DNA of 64,000 nucleotides, taken from NCBI GenBank assembly GCA_028095005.1, contig CM051460.1, positions 288,812,653 to 288,876,652 on the forward strand, in the 5' to 3' direction. Shown one piece after another: positions 55,025 to 64,000 of the stretch. A program made the translations under genes and the position numbers. A model generated the notes under the pieces. It worked only from the letters and a program-made list of their open reading frames with translations. It was not told the DNA's origin and searched no databases. Position 1 is the first letter of the stretch; every line of letters begins with the position of its first letter. Source of the stretch: Rhynchospora pubera (taxonomy: Eukaryota > Streptophyta > Magnoliopsida > Poales > Cyperaceae).

Positions 55025-57250
55025 ATGGCGGCTAGAATGGTACAAAAACCGGGTAAATTGGACCATACTTGCACAAATTTCTCTATTTGGAAAAATGGTA
55101 TGGTTAGCTACCTCAAAAGCATGGGTGTTTGGTATATTTGATTTAAACCAAATACTAACAAGCTTACCACCGAGGCCTTGAGGGAAAAGGAGGATAATGA
55201 CTATGCGGTCAATGTCATCCTAAGCTCGGTACATGAATCAATTGGTAGCACACTTGCTTGCGATTTTGATATAGCTAGGGACATATGGAGAGCCATCTTG
55301 AGTTGTTTCGAAGGAAGCCAAATGGGAGGAGTCCACACGGATTCGGAGTTCGATCCATGTGCATCCGATTCGGACAACTACGAAGAACATGCATTCATTG
55401 CCAAAGAGATGGAATTCCCGATTCTTTCAAATCATTCCACTCCATCAACATCACCAAAGGCATGCTCTCCTAAGGTACATCTTCCTCTCAATGAATCTCT
55501 TAGTAGTAGTGATAGTGAGAGTGATGATGAACCAACTTGTTCAACCAAATGTGTTGATTGTGATAGGTTGAACTCTATTCTTGATGCTACCCATGATGCC
55601 TTGGTTAGGAAATCCGATACCATAGAAACCTTAAAAACCAAGGTAGATGAGCTTACTTCTAAGATGGGTGAGTATGAGGCTAAAATTAAGGAACTTGAAA
55701 AACAACTTGAAAAACCGGTTTTAGCCCAAGTTCCTAAAACGGATTTGAAAAACCTTTTCAAAGGTCAAAAGCCTCATGACAAGTCCGGTCTTGGTTACCA
55801 AAAGCCTTATCAAACCAAAAAAAAGAACTTGTCATACAAAAATGGGAAACATGTTGCACAAAACACACAATTTCAAAAACCTAGGAATTCTCGTGGTCAT
55901 GCACAGTGGCGGATATAGGATTTTTTTAAGCCCGGGCACAATAAAGTTTATGTTAAATTGAATAAAATAAATAATAAATAATATTTAAATATAAAATATA
56001 CATTTGAAATTTAATCACTAGTAACATTACAAAAATGATGATTATTAGATGTAATATCAAGCAAGAATATGGGTTCTCCCGTTGGAGGAGAAATTAATAT
56101 TTTGTGTAAATTGGAGTTTTTATATGAATAATGTCTAAAACAACATATTTATTGCATTTCGTTTGATGCAGTAAGTGCTGGATATTTCTCATCTTTCAGA
56201 AAGAAAAAAAATGTACCGATTAATCAATCAACTCAATAAAAATATACTATATTCAGCAATAGTTGCTCAAATGATCTTAAAATGACCTAAAAACAAATTA
56301 GAAGTTCGATTTTCTTCTTCCAGCATCCAAACAAACAAAATTAATAATTAATAATCTCATTTAAAAGTGTAAAATTTAATATGAGTACAAATTAAATAAT
56401 AAAATTAACTTACGAAATAAAACCACAAATTACTTACTATCAATAAATGAATAATTCACTTTTTGCTTCACTGCACATGGGTTGCTTATATTAACCTTTA
56501 ATAAAAAAAGAAGTTGTTTTGTACAAACTTGGAGCCCTGGAGCGATGTCAAATATCAGGGTCCTAGTAAGCCATAGAACATGTTTTGAAGAGAAAATAGA
56601 ATAAAATAACAATAAACCAAGGCTAGGCACTCGAGCAAATTTAGCCTGGGCACTGAACTTCTGATTTTTTAAATTACACAGAAAATTAACACTTAAACTA
56701 AAATTTCAGAAAATCAAGCCCTGGCACGTGCCAGAGCTTGCCTCTGAATAAATCCGCCCCTGGTCATGCACATATGTACCAAAGGAAACCTAAAAACACT
56801 AGAGTGCAAAACGAAAAGAATTTGCAAAATCAAGAAAAGAAGGCTTTTGTTCCAAAGGCGTCCAATAAAATTTATTTTAGAGGACCCGATGGATGGTTTT
56901 ATGAATTTAAAGAGCAACACTCTTCTCAAAATCACAAAGCTCAATCCAATGGGCATAAAAAGAATGTTTCCCAAAATTTCCAAAAGGATCGCAAAAAGGA
57001 TTTTAATGCCTCATCCAATGATCCTAAGAAGAAGGCCGAATACCTTAGAGCCCATTACTATTCTCATTTTGTCAAGGGTTCTCCCATGCCTAAGCCAACC
57101 AATGCATATTGCAACTATTGTTGTCAAAATGGTCATATCTCGTTGGAATGCAAACTTAGGAAACCAAATGGTGAGTCCAAAGGTAAGTGGGTTCCAAAAG
57201 CTTGTACCTCTAGTGGTACAACTAGTGGTATATTAACCAATGTGGCCTAA
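55025..57250 (+). pseudogene. Copia-type gag, broken
   Basis: The frame starts at 55025 (MAARMVQKPGKLDHTC) and shows the copia gag N-terminal pattern (NFSIWKNGMVSYLKSMGVW). It hits a TGA at codon 39 (55139-55141) and then continues open. A middle stretch appears deleted, since IWRAILSCFEG is followed at once by an acidic, serine-rich region. A coiled segment follows (TLKTKVDELTSKMGEYEAKI). At 55903 an hAT element interrupts; coding resumes at 56771. Near the end is a CCHC zinc knuckle, CNYCCQNGHISLEC, where an RNA-binding nucleocapsid knuckle is expected. The frame stops at 57250 with no pol after it. Described as found; it is not functional as it stands. Confidence 0.8.
55904..56762. mobile_element. 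Non-autonomous hAT element inside gag
   Basis: This 859-bp element starts CAGTGGCGGATATAGG and ends AATCCGCCCCTG, typical hAT ends. It has a perfect 8-bp duplication, GTCATGCA (55896-55903 and 56763-56770). There is no transposase; the minus-strand frames inside are short. The TIR is related to that of the 209-bp element at 22868. Confidence 0.9.
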
Positions 57251-57538
57251 ATACCAAGTTAACCCCCGGTCTTATAAGCCAAATTTTTAGGGGGAGCCTC
57301 TTTATTTCTATCTTATTTTTGTTTGAGAGGTTAAATTTGGTCACACTACTTTGAGTAGTGCTCTAAATTGGTTCTCCAATTCTTTTTCTCCAAATTTAAG
57401 GGGGAGCCATAAATTTAGGGGGAGCTTTGGTACAATTTTCACTTTTTGTCGATTTACAAAAAGGGGGAGAATTGTAGTAAAGCTTGTGAAATCCCAAAAT
57501 TTAATCGCTTTACTAATGATATTGTTTTGCAAATCGTC

Positions 57539-57551
57539 AAAAGGGGGAGAT
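57539..57551 (+). promoter_or_regulatory. Polypurine tract of the copia-like element
   Basis: AAAAGGGGGAGAT directly precedes the 3' LTR. Further GGGGGAG words occur upstream (57291, 57401, 57418, 57462) in the non-coding tail. Confidence 0.8.
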
Positions 57552-59013
57552 TGTTGTACTAAACGTCTCTAGGTTTGTCGATTGCAAAACAATATCATTT
57601 GGCATTTAACAATCTTCTTTGAATTTTATAGGAAGAAGATACAATTTATGAGGACTTGGATAAAAACTTTAAGAAAGATCAAGATCAAGTCATTAGAGAG
57701 CTTGTAGGCTAGTTTAGACTAGGATAGAAGGTATACTTTAGTCCTTGTTTATCCTTAAAATGGTCTAGATAGCGAAAATCTCAATAAACCAGCAAAATCC
57801 TGTTTTCTGTGACCTAGCGTCGTACAACGCTAGATAGAGTTACACAACGCTGGAACAGCTAAATTCATACTTTTGTGAATCAACGTTGCACAACGCTATA
57901 TAGAGTTAGGCAACGCTGAGTCACAACGTTGTACAACGCTGAATAAAGTTGTACAACGCTACAATTAAAAACTTGGAAATTTTCCTGAGTACCATCGTGC
58001 AACGCCATATAGCGTTGCACAACGCCACAAAAATCCCAAGTTAGCTGTGCTGTTTTTACATGCAAAGTCTCTGGAGACGTTAGCCAACGTCTTTCAGATT
58101 TGGGTAACGTTAGCGTTGTGTGACGGCATATAGAGTTGTACAACGCTCTGTTGAATCTGTCAGAGTTGTTCCTTTTGTCTCCCTTTAGCGTTGTGTAACG
58201 CCATTCAGTGGCAAGCAACGCTCTGACAATTTCCAACGGAATTGTCGGGGCTTTCCTTTGGTTTTTACACTCCTGCGTTGTGCGACGGCAAATAGCGTTG
58301 CACAACGCTCTGACAGACCAACGGCTATATTAAAGAGCCGTTAGATTTTACAACGGTCATATTCCAGCGTTGTATAACGCTATTCAGCGTTGTACAACGC
58401 TGTGTCCTGTTTTTGCTGGGGAACTGCTCATTTCGAGCCCTATATATATCCACCCCTTGTTCTCTCTCTTTGGGGAGCCTCACTTTGCAAAATTAGACCA
58501 GAATTGAGCCTTTGAGCATAGGGATACTCTCTCACTTGAGCTTTTCATAGCTAGACCATCTTGAGAGATTTAGTAGCCTCAAACACCACCGCCCCGACAT
58601 TGTCGCTAGGTGTAGGTTGGAATAGGTTGAGAGCTCTTCTCCTTTGAGGCCGTTGTGCCATTCGAGTTAGGCCGATCCGCCTCGAGTGTCCTTGTGACGA
58701 GGTGATTCGGTTCGAAGTTGTAGTCCCGTTCTTGTTGGAATTGAACGGAGCGCGCCCTTTCGTGGTAGCGGAACTCCCGGAGACGTACGACTAAGGCTAG
58801 CTTCTTCTAGCGGGTCGGAACTCCGTAATCACATCGCGTGTTCAATTTCTCTCTCTCTTTCTCTCTTTACTTATCTTGCTATACTTGAATTGCTTGTGCT
58901 TTGATTGTTTGTATTAGACCAAGTTTGAATTGAACCAAATATTGACCATACCGGTTTAGAAATTCGTTTTTGTGCCTATTCACCCCCCTCTAGGCCTAAA
59001 TTTAGGGACAACA
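57552..59013 (+). repeat. 3' LTR (1462 bp)
   Basis: It is nearly identical to the 5' LTR. The 18-bp length difference is explained by one missing 20-bp palindrome unit (near 58000-58023) and one extra CT dinucleotide near 58855. The palindrome array is at 57816-58402. Confidence 0.92.
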
Positions 59014-59128
59014 AATTCAATAGAGTGATTTTATAGGAAGGTTTAGAGCGGTTTTTTAAATCAAATCTACTAGTTTTGATCGCCGACTCACGACAAATTT
59101 TCGTGAATGTATGAATGTATTTAATATA

Positions 59129-61097
59129 CGGGAATGATAAGGATCATCTCCAAGATCTATCATCCCCGTCATCTCCAATAACCTCTTTTTATTTTTGGAA
59201 TTATCCCCTGACGCGTTTTCTTTTTTTATAAATCCAACGTGTTTTCTATTCCCCATCCCCTCTCCCTCGCGCAGGATACGTTGTCCGTCCCCCACCCCTC
59301 TCCCCTCTCCCCCCTCCTGCATACGCAGTCCTCCTCCTAATCACTATTAACGAAGCAGAAAACCTGAAATATAGGAAAATTGGAACTCGTTTATCGGGCA
59401 TAGTTTTTGTTGAAATCTAGAGACTATTTGTTGACACAATGATGACTATTTGTTGAAGCAATGATGACTAAATGTTGAAACTATTTGCTTCATACATGAT
59501 CTACTTGGGCACAAAAGTATGATCTGATATATACTGACTTAACGTATAGTATTTGTTGAAGTCTAGAAACTAAATGTTGAAGCAATCATGAATAAATGTT
59601 AGAAATATTAGCAAACGATTAATAAGAATTAATTCATCAATAAATATTTACCAGAATTAGTTGGTTGCTCCAAGTTATTTGTTGGAATTCAATAATAAAA
59701 TATTCATATATTACATTTAATATGTAATTATTATGGTTTACTAGTTCATCTGCTGAAGTGAATAAGTTAATTTATACTATATGAAATTGTTGGCATTCTG
59801 AAGTTTGTGGGCATTCAATAATAAAAGATTAATATATTATATTTAATTTTTGAAGTTTCAGTCATACCACAAGTGGGCTGCAAATCAGAAGGCTCTGGTA
59901 GTGGTCCTGGTGCATCAGAAGAATATGGTACTGGTGCTGGTGTAGAAGAAGCATGTTTAACAACTACATGTAGATAAAAATAAAATTTTACTTACGTGTT
60001 ATAATGATACAGCTACACAAAATATATTCAATTGCAATTATTGTATTTGATAAGTTTAATTGTTGAAGTTATAATATATAAATATTGTAGTTAGAAAAAC
60101 TTTTTAGTTGTATTTAAATAGAGCATAGTTTGCACTATAAATCAAACCAGCAGATGACTCCATATTAGAAGCCTGTGATACTAAGATTATACAGAATAGA
60201 ACTCCTGAATTAAGTCATATTGGTATAAGGAACAAAGCTTCCTTTAAATACATATATTGATTGAATTTCGCAAATCTACTCCAGAATGTAACTGTTGAAG
60301 TTATTTATGTAACTGTTGAAATTAATATATATAACTATTGAAGTTATATGTGTAACTGTTGAAATTATATATGTAGCTGTTGTAGTTATATATGTAACTG
60401 TTGAAATTAAATAGATAAATGTTGAAATTAAGTAGATAACTGTTGAAGTTATACTGTCTTTGAAAGGAGGAATAATATCGTAAGAAGCCATGAGCACGTC
60501 GTCCTTCCGTTTTTCGGAAAGAGTTGTAGATTGTTTGAACCCGAATAGTGTTTCAGATAAGAGTGTCCAAAATTTTAATTTTGCTAGTAAAGCTCATGTA
60601 GTTTATCTTGGGTGAGCACTAGTTTAGTGGCTCATGTTCCCGTTACCAGCATAAGATCCATGCTATTCATTTTTGTCTGTACCAGCATAAGGTTCTTGTC
60701 CGTCTGGGATCATTGAGTTGGGTTTTTTGTTCGTAACTACTAATGTTGCAAGCGAAAAGAGAAGAACTTTTCTCTAAAATACTCCTCAAGAGCCGCCCCA
60801 ACAGTTATATATATTAACTTCAACAATTACGATATTACTTCAACATTTAAATATATTAACTTCAACAGTTATGAAGTGTGTAGGAGGAAGAAAAGAAGGG
60901 TGGGGGGGACGGTGTACATGGGAGGGAGGAGGGGGGACTGCGTACGTGGGAGGGAGGAGCTAGGGGGCAGGGGATGGAGATAGCGTACGGAGGAGGGGGG
61001 AGGGAAGAGAGTGTACGCATGATGAGGGATGAGTTAGTTACGTACGCGTGAGGATGATGAAGATGATAGTATCTTAGAGATGATCCTAAGCAATTCC
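59129..61097. mobile_element. Mutator-like element, 1.97 kb
   Basis: The inverted ends are CGGGAATGATAAGGATCATC on the left and, complemented, CGGAATTGCTTAGGATCATC on the right. The flanking 9-bp duplication TTTAATATA (59120-59128 and 61098-61106) is perfect. The inner arms are C/T-rich on the left (59240-59330) and G/A-rich on the right (60890-61030). The interior is AT-rich with TTGTTGAAG-type phrases, a minisatellite (60289-60452), and a short glycine/serine-coding stretch (about 59890-59960) that could be captured exon sequence. No transposase is seen. Confidence 0.85.
60289..60452 (+). repeat. ~21-bp minisatellite, about eight units
   Basis: Units are variants of GTAACTGTTGAAGTTATATAT with changes between GAAGTTA and GAAATTA. 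An inverted, shorter set (TTAACTTCAACAGTTAT) occurs at 60800-60870, so the two could pair. Both lie inside the MULE. Confidence 0.75.
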
Positions 61098-61106
61098 GTT
61101 TAATAT

Positions 61107-61696
61107 ATCTCCACGGTAAAAATACTTAAACCACCACCGACAGCATTCAATTTTTCCACTAGACTGAAATGACATTGCTGATAGCTCATTATATAGCGGG
61201 CTTGACGTAAGTTCATACGCCCAACCCTGGTGCAATTCATCAGTCATCACCACCAATATAACATTTTTATTGAAACCAGCAATCACGCACATATGACGTG
61301 CAGACATATTTTTATTTGAAAAATATTATTATTTATTTTCTTAACTGGTGAAAAAGATGTAAAAAAAAAGAAGTGAAACAAGAAATGATATACTTCAGAA
61401 AAAAATTATTAAGCAGAATATATTATTTTTAATTAGCATATTAATAAATATCTTTTGTGACCAGACATTTTTTTTTTATCTCCCTCTGATATTGTTTCAC
61501 TAGATATCTGTTTCTAATAATTAATTATGAAAAAGATAATTATGTCTATCGATATTTTTTTCATTTAAAATGTTAGTAAAAATATATAATGATTTGCATC
61601 TAGCCATTATTCAAATTAGATTTAAATGATCAATAGTTCAGATGATAAACTCTAAACTAATGTTTACATTCTTGGTCTAATTGTTTACACCATTTA
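61107..61696. other. Intergenic, no gene seen
   Basis: This is AT-rich spacer. The frame at 61086-61307 (minus) has no family motif and overlaps the end of the MULE. Confidence 0.45.
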
Positions 61697-62064
61697 GAGT
61701 TAAGGGAGTGGCTAGTGTCAAATATATAGGATACATACACTTGTCCAACATGTTAAAATTTTAATTTTTAAGATTAAAATTACCGATCCAAACCGCTCAA
61801 ATTGTTCAACATTATGAAATCTCTATAGAGACCAAATTTTATATTGTTTAAAATTTTTTTACTATTTTTTTAGAATTTTTTAATATGGTCAATCTAAAAA
61901 GTTATGAACCCTTCAATTTTGAAAATTTGAAAAAAATAAAAAATTTGATTTTCAAAGTTATTTCAATATAGAGATCATATTGAGCGGTTTGGATTAGCTG
62001 TTTGAAATTTTAATAGTTGACATTTAAATTGTGTTTAATGTCCTATATGTTTGATTCTAGCATT
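61697..62064. repeat. Foldback MITE (copy i)
   Basis: The core pair CGATCCAAACCGCTCAAATT and ATTGAGCGGTTTGGATTAG, with GAGACCAAATTTTATATTG between, belongs to the modular foldback family. The outer arms include GGAGTGGCTAGTGTCAAATA and, inverted, ATTGTGTTTAATGTCC with CTAGCATTACTC. Confidence 0.6.
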
Positions 62065-62089
62065 ACTCTAAAAGGGAAGTAAACCAAAT

Positions 62090-62264
62090 CTTTGATCAAA
62101 ATGATTTTCGCGCAGGATTTTATTTCATTGAAATGGATTTTTTGAGATTTCGTTGGATCGAATAATATAGAAATTCTGACAAATGACATGAAATCTGTTC
62201 ATTTTGATAAAAAAGTTCTAATGAAATGAAATCCCGCGCGAAAAAAGAGATATTTTAATCAAAG
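62090..62264. mobile_element. Short foldback MITE upstream of the PPR gene
   Basis: This 175-bp inverted repeat starts CTTTGATCAAAATG and ends ATTTTAATCAAAG. The arms share TTTCGCGC/GCGCGAAA and ATTTCATT/AATGAAAT. A 7-bp direct repeat, ACCAAAT, flanks it (62083-62089 and 62265-62271). It lies about 200 bp upstream of the PPR start codon. Confidence 0.7.
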
Positions 62265-62465
62265 ACCAAATTAATTCTTATTATCGTTTATATAGTCATT
62301 ATCTGTTCATTATCTTTTTCGAGGTGTTCCAACCTTTTTGGGGGTGTGCATATCAATTCCCACGCATCAGGACAACGGGTCGGGTTGGATTTAAACATTC
62401 CCATAATTACCCATTAATGCTCTCTCCTTTCCAAGCGAACCACCAATCCACCATTGCCAAACCAC

Positions 62466-64000
62466 ATGCCACGCAAGCTCCTCCCAAAACAAATCTCCAC
62501 CTTCATCCAAACCCAAACCAACATTCGCTTATCTATCGAAGCCTTCATCTCTTCTCCAACCCCTCACTCAATCTCCACCTACAGGTCCCTGCTCCAAAAC
62601 CTCGCTTCCCATGGCGAACTCAACCAACTCGACACCGTGCTCTCCCACATGCGCCAGCGCCACACTGACCCTTCTTCCCACGAGCCAGCCTACGTGGCCG
62701 CCATGCGTGGCTACTCCCGTGGTGCTCGGTTACAAGACGCAGTTGACGTGTTTGAGAGAATGCCACTTTATGATTGCGAGCCGAGTGTTGTTTCTTACAA
62801 TGTGATCATGAATGCTTTAGTGGATCATGGGTACTTCGACCAGGCGCACAAGGTGTACATGCGCATGCTTGATAAAGGTATCACGGCCGATACGTGCACG
62901 CACACTGTGCGTGTAAAGGCGTTTTGTCTGACAAGAAGGCCCCACACTGCAATGAGGCTGTTGAGGAACATGGCCGAGATGGGTTGCGCTGTCAGTGCAG
63001 TAACCTATTGCACGGTGGTTTGCGGGTTCTATGAAATGGGTTTTATTTCTGATGCACGCCAGGTGTTCGACGAAATGCTAAATTGGGGTTTGTTTCCTGA
63101 TTTGGTTGAATTTAACAAGGTTTTGCACGTGCTTTGTAAAAAGGGTGACGTGTTAGAGAGCTTGAGACTTCTAGCTGTTGTTACGAAAATAGGTTTACAA
63201 ATGAATTTGTTCTCGTACAATTTGTTGATTTTGGGTCTTTGTAAAGGGAGTAGATTGAATGAGGCAGTGAACTTATTGGAAAACATGCATAAGAGTATGA
63301 CTCCTGACGTAACTACTTACAATACTGTGATTAATGGGCTTTGCCAGGAGCTTAGGGTCAGTGAAGCAGCGAAATATTTACCTAAGATGTTTAATTCAGG
63401 TTGTTTTCCTGACTCATTTACATACAATATTATTATTGATGGGTATTGCAAGAAGGGCATGGTGCAAGATGCATGTGAGCTTTTAAAGGATGCAGTTTTT
63501 AGAGGGTTTGTACCAGACAATGTGACATACGGCTCCCTCATTAATGGATTGTGTGAAGAGGGAGATTTTAAAAGAGCTGTGGAGTTTTTTAACAAGTCTC
63601 AAGCTAACGGGTTTACCCCAGATATCTTCATGTACAATTCTCTAATAAAAGGGCTCTGCAGACAAGGCCTTGTATTGCAAGCCTTGGAGGTTCTTCATGC
63701 AATGCCTGACAGTGGGTGCACACCTGATATCCGCTCATACAACATAGTGATAAATGGTTTGTGTAAGATGGGTAATGTTACTGATGCAAGTGTGGTTCTG
63801 AATGATTGTTTGGTGCAGGGGTTTGTGCCAGATTTATACACATTTAATACATTAATAGATGGGTATTGCAAGGGACTAAAGCTAGATAAGGCTCTGTCAC
63901 TGGTTAGTGACATGTGGGCACGTGGTCTGACACCCAATGTTGTTACATATAACTCAATTTTAAACGGTTTGTGTAAAGCTGGTAAGGTTAGCGAGGTAAT
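62466..64000 (+). CDS. P-type pentatricopeptide repeat protein (At1g74580-like), 3' end outside window
   Basis: This is an open, intronless frame of at least 511 codons that leaves the window uninterrupted. It starts MPRKLLPKQISTFIQ, which resembles the N terminus of Arabidopsis At1g74580. The following blocks (YDCEPSVVSYN, GYFDQAHKVYMRM, VLCKKGDV, TYNTVINGLC, GYCKKGMVQDA) keep the same order. At least ten 35-residue PPR motifs follow one another with no E or DYW extension in view. PPR proteins bind organellar RNA one repeat per base and act in RNA processing or translation, usually in mitochondria or chloroplasts. The N terminus is compatible with organelle import but not decisive. The start chosen is the first ATG giving the family N terminus. 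Function is inferred. Confidence 0.93.
   Translation, partial: MPRKLLPKQISTFIQTQTNIRLSIEAFISSPTPHSISTYRSLLQNLASHGELNQLDTVLSHMRQRHTDPSSHEPAYVAAMRGYSRGARLQDAVDVFERMPLYDCEPSVVSYNVIMNALVDHGYFDQAHKVYMRMLDKGITADTCTHTVRVKAFCLTRRPHTAMRLLRNMAEMGCAVSAVTYCTVVCGFYEMGFISDARQVFDEMLNWGLFPDLVEFNKVLHVLCKKGDVLESLRLLAVVTKIGLQMNLFSYNLLILGLCKGSRLNEAVNLLENMHKSMTPDVTTYNTVINGLCQELRVSEAAKYLPKMFNSGCFPDSFTYNIIIDGYCKKGMVQDACELLKDAVFRGFVPDNVTYGSLINGLCEEGDFKRAVEFFNKSQANGFTPDIFMYNSLIKGLCRQGLVLQALEVLHAMPDSGCTPDIRSYNIVINGLCKMGNVTDASVVLNDCLVQGFVPDLYTFNTLIDGYCKGLKLDKALSLVSDMWARGLTPNVVTYNSILNGLCKAGKVSEV

Larger units (their letters stand above)
53489..59013 (+). mobile_element. Non-autonomous copia-like LTR element (gag only, TR-GAG type)
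   Basis: The element is flanked by AATTC (53484-53488 and 59014-59018). Its LTRs are 53489-54968 and 57552-59013, with ends TGTTGTACT and GGGACAACA. A tRNA-Met primer site follows the first LTR and a polypurine tract precedes the second. The 2.6-kb internal part encodes only a broken copia-type gag with a zinc knuckle; protease, integrase, reverse transcriptase and RNase H are absent. That is the layout of TR-GAG elements, which depend on autonomous relatives. An hAT element (55904-56762) has since inserted into gag. Confidence 0.88.
53209..59110. mobile_element. Foldback MITE (copy h) split by an LTR element
   Basis: The left part is 53209-53488 and the right part resumes at 59014. The left arm (GTTAGGCTATAGTGAGATGT), the core (GATCAATCGAAACTGTCC) and the right remnant (TTTAGAGCGGTTTTTT, TAGTTTTGATCGCCGACTCA) match copy g at 19800-20235. 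The interruption is the retrotransposon 53489-59013, with target duplication AATTC. Confidence 0.7.

Overview
This is a window of plant nuclear DNA. It is AT-rich, the genes are split by introns, the families are plant-specific (EPFL9/STOMAGEN, DIR1-like LTP, type I MADS, P-type PPR, GH1 plus AT-hook protein), and LTR retrotransposons, Mutator-like elements, hAT, CACTA, SINE and foldback MITEs lie between the genes. Gene structures and families suggest a flowering plant, probably a dicot; the species cannot be named from sequence alone.

I support six protein-coding genes. From left to right they are: a DIR1-like lipid transfer protein (minus, 2324-2653); an M-gamma (AGL80-like) MADS-box gene split by a 2.5-kb intron (minus, 7699-10793); EPFL9/STOMAGEN in three exons (plus, 16511-17189); a plant SPPL intramembrane aspartyl protease in 14 exons, 525 residues (plus, 32742-39620); an H1-globular-domain protein with about 15 AT-hook cores (minus, 40506-43318), tail to tail with SPPL; and an intronless PPR gene resembling Arabidopsis At1g74580 that runs off the right edge (plus, from 62466). 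They are unrelated in function and there is no operon-like logic.

The rest is mobile DNA, much of it delimitable to the base by target-site duplications (TSDs). There are four Mutator-like elements with perfect 9-10-bp TSDs at 11156-13789 (carrying a decayed TauE/SafE exon), 28027-29447, 30107-31077 and 59129-61097. Two hAT-type elements with 8-bp TSDs lie at 22868-23076 and 55904-56762. A SINE with a 15-bp TSD sits in an intron (42380-42587). A MITE family with GGGTGCGTTTGGAT ends occurs three times. A modular foldback family is found at least eight times.

The block 44350-52627 is an old solo LTR split by a young, pol-less, tRNA-Asp-primed element arranged LTR-internal-LTR-partial internal. 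The block 53489-59013 is a second pol-less element, with copia-like gag and a tRNA-Met primer site. It sits inside a foldback MITE and is itself hit by an hAT element.

The most unusual signal is at 22684-23440. Six consecutive hairpins share a TGCATAGC-type loop, and their stems differ in sequence but remain paired. This looks like a structured RNA (or DNA) array that I cannot assign to a known family.
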